A stretch of 64,000 nt of DNA from Sipunculus nudus (lineage: Eukaryota > Annelida > Sipuncula > Golfingiida > Sipunculidae): assembly GCA_026874595.1 (NCBI GenBank), contig CM049313.1, positions 74,520,659-74,584,658 of the forward strand, given 5' to 3'. The notes beneath the pieces were generated by a model. It saw only the letters and a list, made by a program, of their open reading frames with translations. It was not told where the DNA came from and ran no database searches. The position numbers and the translations under genes were made by a program. Of the stretch, positions 14,401 through 26,400 are shown piece by piece; position 1 is the first letter of the stretch, and each line of letters starts with the position of its first letter.

Positions 14401-17400
14401 GGGATTATGTTCGGGTCACATGTGAACTGCTGCGCCCCGATTTTGTTTTGACCTCTGACCTTTCCTCTGCGCTCTGCGTCCGTTTGTGCGTCTGTTTCCA
14501 CACATAAACACACATATCTTGGGAACCGTTTGACCGATCAGGAAAATTTTTTTGCACAAATGTAGCCCTTGGAGAGCTTAATAACATACACCAAAAATGG
14601 TGGCGCCACCTGCAATCATGTTTGCACAGTGTCCATCTGTTCGTCTGCCTTGGGTTAAAATCACTCATATCTCTGCAGTGACTAGACTAATTCACCTGAA
14701 ATTCGGCATGCGTAAACATCCTGGATAGCTTTTCTGATTTTATGACAGGTGGCGCCACCTATATTCACGTTTACGCTGCAGACATCCAAGCTTATATCTC
14801 GGGAACCGTTTGACCGATCAGGAAAATGTTTTTGCACAAATGTAGCCCTTGGAGAGCTTTATAACATACACAAAAAATGGTGGCGCCACCTGCAACCATG
14901 TTTGCACAGTGTCCATCTGTTCGTCTGCCTTGGGTTAAAATCACTCATATCTCTGCAGTGACTTGACTAATTCACCTGAAATTCGGTAGCATATACATCC
15001 TGGATAGCTTTTCTGATTTTATGACAGATGGCGCCACCTACATTCATGTTTACGCTGCAGACATCCAAGCTCATATCTCGGGAACCGTTTGACCGATCAG
15101 GAAAATGTTTTTGCACAAATGTAGCCCTTGGAGAGCTTTATAACATACACAAAAAATGGTGGCGCCACCTGCAACCATGTTTGCACAGTGTCCATCTGTT
15201 CGTCTGCCTTGGGTTAAAATCACTCATATCTCTGCAGTGACTTGACTAATTCACCTGAAATTCGGCATGCTTATACTTCCTGGATAGCTTTTCTGATTTT
15301 ATGACAGGTGGCACCACCTACATTCACGTTTACGCTGCAGATATCCAAGCTCATATCTCGGGAACTGTTTGACCGATCAGGAAAATTTTTTTGGCACAAA
15401 TGTAGCCCTTGGAGAGCTTTATAACATACACAAAAAATGGTGGCGCCACCTGCAACCATGTTTGCACAGTGTCCATCTGTTCGTCTGCCTTGGGTTAAAA
15501 TCACTCATATCTCTGCAGTGACTTGACTAATTCACCTGAAATTCGGCATGCTTATACATCCTGGATAGCTTTTCTGATTTTATGACAGGTGGCACCACCT
15601 ACATTCACGTTTACGCTGCAGACATCCAAGCTCATATCTCGGGAACCATTTGACCGATTGGGCCAAAATTTTGCATGTGTATAGATCTCACATAGCTCTT
15701 CATCATACGCAAAACTGGTGGCGCCACCTGCAGCCATTTTTGCACAGTTCCTGTCTGTTTGTCTGCCATGGGATAAAATCACTCATATCTCGGCAGTGGT
15801 TTGACATTTCTGCCTAAAATTTTGCAGGTTTATATATCCCCGACAGCTCTCTTGATTTTATGACAGGTGGCGCCACCTGCATTCTAGTTTATGCAGCAGA
15901 CATCCAAGCTCATATCTTGGGAACCGTTTGTCCGATTGGGCCAAAGTTTTGCATGCGTATAGTTCTCACATAGCTCTTTATCATACGCAAAACTGGTGGT
16001 GTCACCTGCAACCATTTTTGCTCAGCGTCCATCTGTTTGTCTGCCACGGGCTAAAATCACTCATATACATGTAGTGGTTTGACTTATCTGCCTTAAATTT
16101 TGCATATGTATACAACTTGGACGGCTTTCTGGATTTTGTGGTAGGGGGTGCACCCTACATACACAATTTGGCTGCAGACATCCATGCTAATATGAACCAC
16201 TCTATTTCCCCTTGCCACTCAATCCATGCCTCACTTCACCGGTTCCACTCTGATTTAGGCGGATACACGTAGTCGCTTGTCGACTACCCGTATTCTAGTT
16301 TAATTATTTGTAGTTTAAACTATGGAGGGGGCAGTAAATGATTTGTTGTATATGTTTGTGTAAGCTAGCTAGCATGAACAGTGCACACTCTTAAGCTACC
16401 CTGTGTCTGAAACAGATCCAAAGATGAATCAGCGAATCCTTTCACTATATCTTCATTCTCCTCATCTTTCTCTGTATTAATTGCTTCTGGTAGCAAATTT
16501 TTATTCAGATTTATGCTTGAGCATAATCAAAATGTACAGTATTGTCAAATTGACAAATGATGAAGACAAGGCAGTTAAATGGATATTCAATGAATGATGA
16601 ATTGGAAAGGCAGTTTAATGGATATTTGATGAATGATAAAGAGTTAGAAAGGCAGTTTAATGGATATTTGGTAACTGATGGAGTAAGAAAGGTCACTTAT
16701 GGATGTTTTATGAATGATGGAGACATGAAAAGATAGTTTAAGGGATATTTGATAGAGACTTAATGCATGGGCAAAGTCAGCCCTTAGGGCAACTGAATGT
16801 CTGTTTGAAGAATGATAGAGTCATGCTGGTGCTTAATTCTTAATGGATCTTTGATTAATGAAAGATACCTGGAAATGTATATATGCTATATATTTGGTGG
16901 TGGAGACATGGATAGCATCTGTATGGATATTTGATGAATGATGGAATGTTGGAAAAGGTAGCCTAATGGAATTTTTTAAATGAGAGAGTGTTGGAAAGCT
17001 TAATGGATATTTGCCAAATTATTGAGACATGAATAGGCAGCTGAATGGATATTTGTTTAAAAATGGAGACATGGATAGGCAGCTGAATGGATATTTTACT
17101 AAATACTTCAAGAATATTTTGTAGAGCTAACAGGAAACAGATGCTTTCTTATTCCTTGTCCTATCAGCTCCTGCTGAAAAGGGCCATTTTGCCAGAAAGA
17201 ATACTTTTAATAAACTCAAACTGTAAACCTTGTAATGGAAAATCAGAAAACCTCTCTGTATTGCCTCAAGCAGGGTGAGATATATATTGGGCATGTCACT
17301 GAATTCTGATACTGGTATGTTATGTTTACAACTCACGGCAGGGGACTATTTGACCTGTCAAGTAGATATCTGGTAACATGGACTTGGATTTAGGTACTGA

Positions 17401-20400
17401 TACCAAAAGGCCAAGCTAGAAAAAAGGAACACACTTCAATACAACATAGTAGATATAATAAGCTTTCTAGATGAGCCATCTAAACTAATACTCTTGTACC
17501 TTTTAATATACTGATAAAAAATTCCAGGTGAGAGCTTAAAATTCCAGGCAAGAGAGTACTTCAAGTTGTACGAGTGAAATGGTCTTGGCCTCACAAAGAA
17601 GTCTTAAGAATATGCTTTTACAGCATGTTTGTATTATTTAAAGCTGAGTGTAACTTAATTAGAAGTCATACTGTGTTAAGTACTTGCCAGTGCTACCTGT
17701 TCCAGTCTGATTTTTATGGATGATTAGTAAAAACAGGGTGTTGAACTTTTATTCAGTGGCATTTGTAAACACACTTGTATTACATGCGAGAGTGGAATGT
17801 AAAAATGCACCCCCAAATTATAGAATATGTATCCTATAAATCAAGAAAGATAAATAAAATAAAAACAATATGCTTATGTAATGCCATTGTGTCATTATTT
17901 GACAGTTAACCTTAAGTACTTATTGTATCCCCAGACAAAGTCAGGGGATACTATGTTTTCATGACGGCCCCGCCTCCGCCGCCGCCGCAGAAATATTTCA
18001 CGGATCTTTACCAAAATTGGTATATGTATATTTATGGCTGAGAGGACGACGCCTATTTAAAATGAGGTCATGACCTTTACTAGGACAGTGTCTTTGACCT
18101 TGAATATTGCCATATTTGGTGAAATTCACACAAAATCTTTAATATCTCAGTAAGGGATACATTGAATGATCCAAAAATCAAATTGACCGAAGATCTTGGA
18201 TAGCTTTGTCTTTTGCAGAAGACAGGTGGCGCCACCTTGTGTGGTTTTCTTGTTAAAATGATGTTAACTTAATAACTTTGTAAGAATTTGAGGTACAGTC
18301 ACCAAACCCACAGGTTTGATGCATTTTATCAACGGCTAGGTCAAGTTGGAACATGGATGACCTTGATGCATTTTTTCAAGGTCACAGCAGCGATTATGCA
18401 AAAATGATATTAGGGCAATAACTCGTAAGAATTTGTGGTACAGTCACCAAACCTACAGTTAAGATGCAACTTATCAAGTGCTAGGCCAAGTTCGAATATG
18501 GATGACCTTGATGCATTTTTCAAGGTCACAGAGGTGATAACGCTGAAATAATGTTAACTTTAATATCTCACTGAGGGATGCATGGATTGGTCCAAAAATC
18601 AAATTGACATAAGATCTTTGATGGCATTGTTTTCTGGGTGGCGCCACCTTGTGTCGTTTTCTTGCTTTTGCACCTGTTTATACCCCACCATTGCCACTTC
18701 ACAGCACTGTGAGCATGATAAGTTGAAAACCTTGATAGATTTCTTTCATATCATGTATAAAAGACATGGGTTACAGGATGAGATATATTTCAGTTTGGTT
18801 CATGACCTCTCCTATGAGAGTGACCTTTACCTTAAATATGCCCATACTTATAAGAAACCTTGGTGGCATCTGAGTTCAAGATGGGATCCTCCTATTCTTC
18901 GAGGGTGGGGGGGGGGGGTTAATTGTCTGGGGATATACGGCGATATATGTATATTATATACATATATATAAAGAAAGTTTATCATTTTAAAAAGGTTACA
19001 CATTAAACAAAGGAAGAAAACAATAGGTTCCTCAATGTGTAATCACATCACTTAATTGTAAGTAGAGTGATGAAAAAATCAGTGAAACCTATGTTAAAAT
19101 TCCATATTCCTCTGCATTTGTGTTACAAATATTGAGTATTTTTTGGCTAATTACCTAATGATGGTGCTATTAGAATTACATCGCCAGCATATGACAAACA
19201 ACCAGTAAATATATGATCAGAATCTTACAGGTACAGGACAACTAATGCCCTTCTCTTGCAAGGATTTCAGTAAAACATCAATATTTATGTTAAAAAGTAA
19301 GGTATTTGTACCTTTTTTTATCTTCTCAAAAGCAGAAACAATACTTCAAATACATAATTTATATGTCAGATAATATTAAGCTGTAACAAATATGCTAAAG
19401 ACAGGAAATCCACCTAGAACTGTCTCTCCATATATACAGTTAATGAAAACAACTGTAAAATTTCATGTTTACAACAAATTACTCAATGGGATTATTTCTT
19501 TCAAGTAAGTGCTGCATAAAATTCCTTCTGTACAATATCTGGAACAAGGCCATTAAAAATAAACTACACATAACACTGCCACATATAGACAGCTATTCAC
19601 AGCTCTTAAACTGGGACAAGGCTCTTGAATGAAGGACTGATGAACCCTCTGGACCTGTTTTACCGGATTCTGTCACTTAAACTCTGTGATCGTAGGAGAT
19701 ATGATATCAGATAGCTGTGGTACCAAGGACAGAATTGTACACATGTTAAAAACCTGTATTATCAAGGGGGTCTGTGTGTACTCATTTTGAAACGAGTGTG
19801 TAGTGTACTGTAGTCACTGCAAATAAACATCATTGATGTACAACAGTAACTTTGTGGGGGAGGTAAAGGGGAAAGGTACATGATTTCTTATCTTTCTGTC
19901 ATTTGGGAGAGCTTAAGTACCAACATTGTATTCTTTTAATTTTACTTTTCAGGCCCATGGAACAGCAGTTATAAATATAAAGCATCAGTCATACTCGCCA
20001 TACACTGATACAGTATTTAAGTATTTCAGGATTATATACACTGTACTTGAAGTCTAAATTGTGGATCTGTAAGAAACAATACACCAATTCTGTTACCAAT
20101 GGCTTGTGGCAATATCATATAGCTATCTTCAGCTTTAATGCTGTTTTCTTTTTCCGCCTTTTGAATGATGAAATGGCATTCTTGGAAACTACTGTATACA
20201 ATTAAAAAAATCAGAATAGTTTTTTTTATCATATGATAATTTGTGTCTTATATACTTCATGACATATATGCCTGGTGTAGATTAAGCATGCATACTTTTA
20301 CACAAAAGAGTATACCCCTCTGCCTGCATCCACCCCAATTTAAAAAAAAAATCTGCTTCAGAATTTCAATGTTCCCTGCCAACCAGTTTCATTGAAATTC

Positions 20401-23400
20401 ATTAGGAACTGTTAGAGATAATGTGCAGCCAAATAGACAAACAGAAGGACAGAAAACAGAGGTGAACACATAACTTTAAGATCATGTGTTGTCAAATGTG
20501 GACAGTTAGTATAACTTTGGATATTTTACAAATAAATATTAATGTCAAAAATGAGCTAAAATTCAAAGAACTGAATTAAAGGCCACAGTCTGCCTCTCAA
20601 ATTTGCATAAATCAAGGCCTTTGTCATTAAGAAGAATTTTTTTCTGTATACCTGTGCTGTGTTGAATCATCTTCATCTATACAAATACTGTGGATGGCTT
20701 TATATTCGCAATGCTGAAATTTCACAATTTCTTCATTTCGAACGTTCTGCAAGGGATTACTTTTCGCGATTGCCCCAATACCTATAAAATTTAAGTACAA
20801 CAGTATTTGTTTTGATTTTAAATTTAAAATAAATCCTACAGTATACCTCACTCATTTCTGGGTCAGCCATTTATTTATGACTTGTGTCGTGTTCAATATA
20901 TACCTGTGATTAAACCACGTTTTACAGTAATTAATGCTTGTATGCATGGCCCATTTTCGATACTATGCCCAGATTAGGTAGCTGATAAGGTATTTTTCTG
21001 GAGGTATGATAACTATACCCTCATCCCCTCTTCTTCATCATAGTTGATGGGGCATCTTATTCCCGAGGGTTTCATATACGCGATTATTTTGCGAATATTG
21101 TGAAATAAAACCCTTGTGAATAAAAAGACAATATCAGTACTCTCAAAACAGTTGTGAAAAAGAGTTTTAGAACACGAGCATTCATTTTATATGCATCATG
21201 GAAATATGGAAAACCAGATTCCTCGTTTCTTCTTTTTTTGGTTTCAGTTGACTGGCTTCTTGAAAATTTCAAATTTCAGACACAGCCAACATAACTAAAT
21301 TTTGTAAAAAGCCAGGTGACAGAGAGCAAAGTTAGAAAATGTTTATCTAGCCTGAAACAATGATGGAAGAAAATTACCATTTTGTAATTGATATGTTTAA
21401 AATGTACATTTCACTTTCATTTCTGTGGTAAAGAGGAAGTGAGTTGATACAAATTTAACATGTATTTCATTCTTTCTAAGTAAATTATAAGTATATGATT
21501 ATTATCGTAACCTTTATGATTTCTTTGTAGGTTTCACCGAGCTGCTTCAAAGGGAAAAATTGAAATAGTACAACTTTTACTGAAACACAAGGCTGACACA
21601 GAAGCTTTAGACAAAGATGGTATGTGATTTTTTTTTAAATAATATATTATTCATGTTATTTTATTGTTTATAGAGCAACATAAATGCTATAAGGTGTTTA
21701 TATGGATACCTGTCAGTGATGTCTCACTTAAAGTTAGCTAATCACCCACCAGATCTGTGGACTTTATGTAATTTCTCCCTTATTCTAAGCACATATAAAT
21801 AAACTGTAGGTATAATTCCTGTCCTGTGATGCCTCTGAGACGGATGTGTGATCTTGTTCATATACAAGCTGTCAGTAAACACTGGACATTCACCTTTGTG
21901 AGCTAACAGAAAACAGTTTAACTGAAGGTGTTTTTTTGGCTTATTTGTGGAGGTTGTTGCAAAATGCCATTTAAAAATTCTGGTTCTTTTGACTTGCTGC
22001 CAGATTTCTTTGTTGAAAGTATTTGGATTATTTTTGCAGGCCCCCCAGACATATTATAAACACATGGATATAATAAGACAAATAGAATGTGCTAGAATTG
22101 GTGTTTTGCTGGCGTATTTTTTATGAAAAGTTTTGGGATTATCTTAAGTTAATATGAGTTGGAATTTGGAATCGGCCCTTTAATTTTTGTGTTCTGCATG
22201 GCACCAGCAAACCTTGCTTATCTTGATAATTTCATTTAATTATCTGATGAAGCTACTTTTTGTGGCATCCTCAAATGGATTCTGATCTAATTGGGGTTGA
22301 TTTGTATTTAGACAAGCAGCCAGAAATACTGAGATAAAAGCATATAACTTCCATTCCAGTTTACAACATATTTCAAAATATAATACAGTCTTAGGTTTTT
22401 TCAAGTGGAGATGGTTTCAAAAATTTTTAATTAATTTGAACGGATTCTGAGCCTGTATGTTCATTTTGCAGGGAGGACACCCTTGCACTGTGCCTGTCGG
22501 CATGGCTGGGCAAATGTTACAGAAGTATTACTCCAGGTATGTACTTGGTGTGTGAATTATCAGGGCCTCAGCTTTGCTTCATTATTGATTCTTTACCTTC
22601 AATTAAATTCTCGATTCAGTCCTTACTTAAGGAGTAAATTTCAGAATTAAAAAAAAATTAAAAGCAATTTTACCAAAATAGATGTTAGTAAATTCCAGCA
22701 AATAAAAGAAAAATGTGGCTCTCCCTCTGTTTGTTGCTACCATATATGTTTCTATGCGAGTGCACTGGTGCACCAGCGAATGTTTAAATTAAATTTTTGG
22801 CACCTATGCAATGAAGAGCTACTACATTGCTAACTGCTTGGTCAGATTATACAGCTCACAGAGGACTTTTGGATGGTAGATGCAAAAAAATAATAATCTA
22901 GATGAATCGATTATTAATCTAATACAATTGACTTGAGGGCTTACATCCTTATTATGTATTGTGATTTTTTGTGTGAGAAAAATTCACTTGTGAAATCAGC
23001 TGATGAGTGAATATGATTTTTTTAAATTAACAAAGAAGAGAATAAATGTATTTTTGATATATAGACAAACACGTTCTATGGTATATGTCCTTTTGTGAAA
23101 ATAAGCCATTGAAAAACTCACTTTGATTTCATATTAATATCTGTATATGTTTAATCTAATATGAATTACTTTTAGCCCTTCATGTATTCCCTATTTTATT
23201 CCATTTAAATTGTCTTGATGTTGGCAGCCTTCACCAGTATTTTCACTAAAAAACAGTGTGTGCTATTATTGGAAGGTACTAGTGTAATCATGAGATTATA
23301 TGGGGATAAATTTAATCTGAAGATGTATGTGATATTGCAACATCGTGATTCTCAGAATTTTATCAGCATTTAATGCTCTCCATCAGTGACTTGTTGGTGA

Positions 23401-26400
23401 TGACCCTTTCTTGTTAGATAAAGTTTAATTCATTACTTTTATTCTGTTAAACAGGCAAATGACACCCCTGGCATTGGAGACCAGGACTCCATGACACCTC
23501 TCCACCATGCTGCTCTAGGCGGTCGCATCGAGTGTATCCAAGTACTGAGGAACCACGGGGCTCCAGTCAATGCCTTGGATAGTGTATGTATATCAGACTC
23601 GCATAACACAAACACTGGACAATAAAAATATATGGATATGATTTGTTCATGAGATTTCATGATACCAAAGAATTTAAAATGGTTGAACCTGGAAGATGGA
23701 GCCATCTGTATCTGGTGTCGCTTACACTTTTCATTCAAAATGGTTAACTTAAGTATTTCCCTTTAGTGTAATATTTAATGATTATTTGTTAGTTTGATTT
23801 TGCATCAGTGCTGTTCAAATTTTAATTTACTAGTACCTTGCATTTGCTATGCAGATATCTAAAAGGGACCAAATACTTGTGATATGTAGGTCCCCTGATT
23901 TAAGGTTCTTTGAAATACCATTTTGGACTCTCTCTTCACGTCTTCATGTTATACTAACAATGGTCCCCTGAATGGAGTATTAGGTACTCTATGGAAACAC
24001 TCAATTATAAATATTTCATAAAAACCTGTTAATCTTTAATCCACAGCTGAACAGGACGCCTCTGTTTCCTGCTGCCCACATGGGACATAAAGATGTCTGC
24101 CAGGAGCTGGTCGTGGCTGGGGTGGATGTTAACCATCAGGATCATGAGGGCAGGTAAGGCTGCTCATATTTTTCAGGGTATAAGGCTTTTATGACAATTT
24201 AAAACATAGAATGACATAAAATGAGGCTGTGTACTGAGAATTGGTACTTAGCTGTGTTAAGTAATGCTATTACATCTGTATTTTTGTGATAATTTTGTTA
24301 CTGTCAGATATCGTATACTCCAAGATTTCTCCCGGACCTCCATGTTATTGTGTCCCGGACATCCAAATTTTTGTATTAGTAAAGGTCAAGGTCTTTTCCG
24401 TGAACCGGTAGTAGTGGACCCCCGTTTTTTATATAGGAATCACGCCATTAAGATGTTCACAAGAAAGGGCTGTGTTTGTGAGCCAGTTATTTGTATCGCT
24501 GTGAATAAAGTCTGGAGTACCCCACTACTCTCGTCGTTATGTCTAACCCAACAAGTTATGAGCCCAGACGCGGCAGGCCGGTTTTCGACGGGAATGAAGA
24601 GAAGTATGAACTGTGGGAGGTAAAATTTATCAGTCACTTGCGTTTGCAAAAACACCATGATACCATTCTGCCAGGGGCGGAAGGAGGCATAACGGAAACT
24701 AATGTTGACGTTAGCAAAAATGCCGAAGTATTTGCAGAACTTTCTCTGTCTATAGACGATAGATCAGAGATGCAAAGAATGATGGCAGGAAGGCTCTAGG
24801 AATACTAAGGAAACATTATCTGTCGACCAGTGAGACACGGGTGATCGGACTTTTCACGGAGTTGACAAGTTTAAAGAAAGGTGAAAGCGAGACGCTCACA
24901 GATTATTTACTACGTGGTGAAACAGCCGCAGCTCTGTTGAAAAATGCTGGTGAAACTGTAAGTGACAATTTACTGATAGCAATGATTCTTAAAGGTCTAC
25001 CCACCGAATTTAAATCCTTTGTAACTGTTACTACACAAAGAAAAGACCCCCATGATCTGGCATCGTTTAAAGCTGCCCTGAGAACATATGAAGAAACAAT
25101 GAAAGCCTGTGACCCAGATTCCAGTGACAATGTTATGGCAGTACAAAACCAGAGAGAATTTAGGTGTTACAGATGTGGAGAAATGGGGCACAGAAAGTTT
25201 GAGTGTAAAGCCAGAAGAAAAGAAGGTGACGGTGCTGTTGGTGGAACGAGAGAAAGTAAGAAGAGATGGTGCAATTACTGTAAGAATTCGACCCATGATA
25301 CACGTTTCTGCCGGAAGAAGCCAAAGGGTGATAGTGCTAAGGGTGTGTCAAGCAGTGAACACTCATTTGCTTTCAAAGTAACTGTTGAGCTCCAGGGAGC
25401 CGAGCTGGAGCATTGTGACTTTGTGAACTCTTTACTTGTTGATACTGGAGCGACAGCTCATATTTTGAACGATAAATCAAAGTTTTGCTCATTTGATAAG
25501 AATTTTGATCCAGAGAAACATTACATTGAATTAGCTGATGGTAGTCGCATGAATAAACTTGCAGAAGGCCGTGGTCAAGCTAAGGTCAATTTAAGGGACA
25601 ATAAAGGTATTGAAAGAGAAGCTGTATTGGAAAATGCATTGTATGTACCAAGCTTTAAGCAAAACATCTTTTCTGTCCAGTGTGCTACAAGTAGGGGATC
25701 AATAGTTAAATTTAAAGGAAATACTGCTGAGTTAAAGCATAAAAGTGGTACTGTATTTGAAATAGAAAAGTGTGGTCAACTTTATTTCTTGAATAGTGCC
25801 CTGTGTTCAAAGAAAGCATCACATTCATTGAGAGAGTGGCATGAAATATTGGGTCAGTGTAATGTCAATGATGTATTGAAACTTGAAAGTGTAGTTGATG
25901 GAATGAAAATCACTGACAAGAATTTTGTAGACTGCAATGTATGTATCAAAGCTAAGATGACAGATGAAAGGCAAGGGTACCTGATGTTAGAGCAAAGACT
26001 CCTCTAGAATTTGTACATTGTGATTTGGCAGGGCCTGTAACTCCAACAGCGAGGGAGGGATTTAAATATTCTATATGTTTTACAGATGATTTTTCAGGTT
26101 TGATTACTATGTATTTCCTGAAGAGTAAGGATGACACTGGTAAGGCTACAAAGAAATTCTTAGCGGATGTAGCGCCCTATGGTACTGTAAAGAGGTTAAG
26201 AAGTGACAATGGAGGTGAGTTTATGTCCAGAGAGTTCAAAGATTTGATGATAGATAACAAGATAAAACATGAAACCTCTGCACCAAGGTCCCCTCATCAA
26301 AATGGTTCAGCAGAAAGACAGTGGAGGACTGTATATGATATGGCTAGATGTCTATTACTTGAGTCGGGTTTACCTAAATACTTGTGGACCTATGCTGTCA

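Larger units (their letters stand above)
14180..21530 (+). other. Intron 2 (7.35 kb)
   Basis: The intron holds a hairpin-ended element with a 279-bp tandem array (14281-16298), a degenerate GGATATTTG-rich minisatellite (about 16560-17100) and a second hairpin-ended element (17925-18935). A probable old dispersed repeat lies at about 20260-20480 (gttagagataatgtgcagcc, then a run of acaaacagaaggacag). I see no supported exon. Confidence 0.7.
24255..24553 (+). repeat. 5' LTR of the copia element
   Basis: 299 bp, starting TGTTAAGTAATG and ending ACCCAACA. It contains a TATA-like stretch (tttatatagg, 24428-24437) and a poly(A) signal AATAAA (24504-24509), which place the U3/R/U5 order. The gag start codon (24539) lies inside the last 15 bases. 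Confidence 0.97.

Noticed and set aside
14310-15782. Repeated 60-87-residue frames (MAPP...TLQTSKLISREP type) in element A1
   Set aside because: The repeat period 279 is a multiple of three, so frames repeat automatically; sequence shows no coding constraint.
18582-18971. 129-residue plus-strand frame
   Set aside because: It lies inside element A2, ends in a poly-G and AT tract, and has no protein-like pattern.
24264-24623. 119-residue frame across the 5' LTR
   Set aside because: It overlaps the LTR in a frame different from gag and recurs in the 3' LTR; not a gene.
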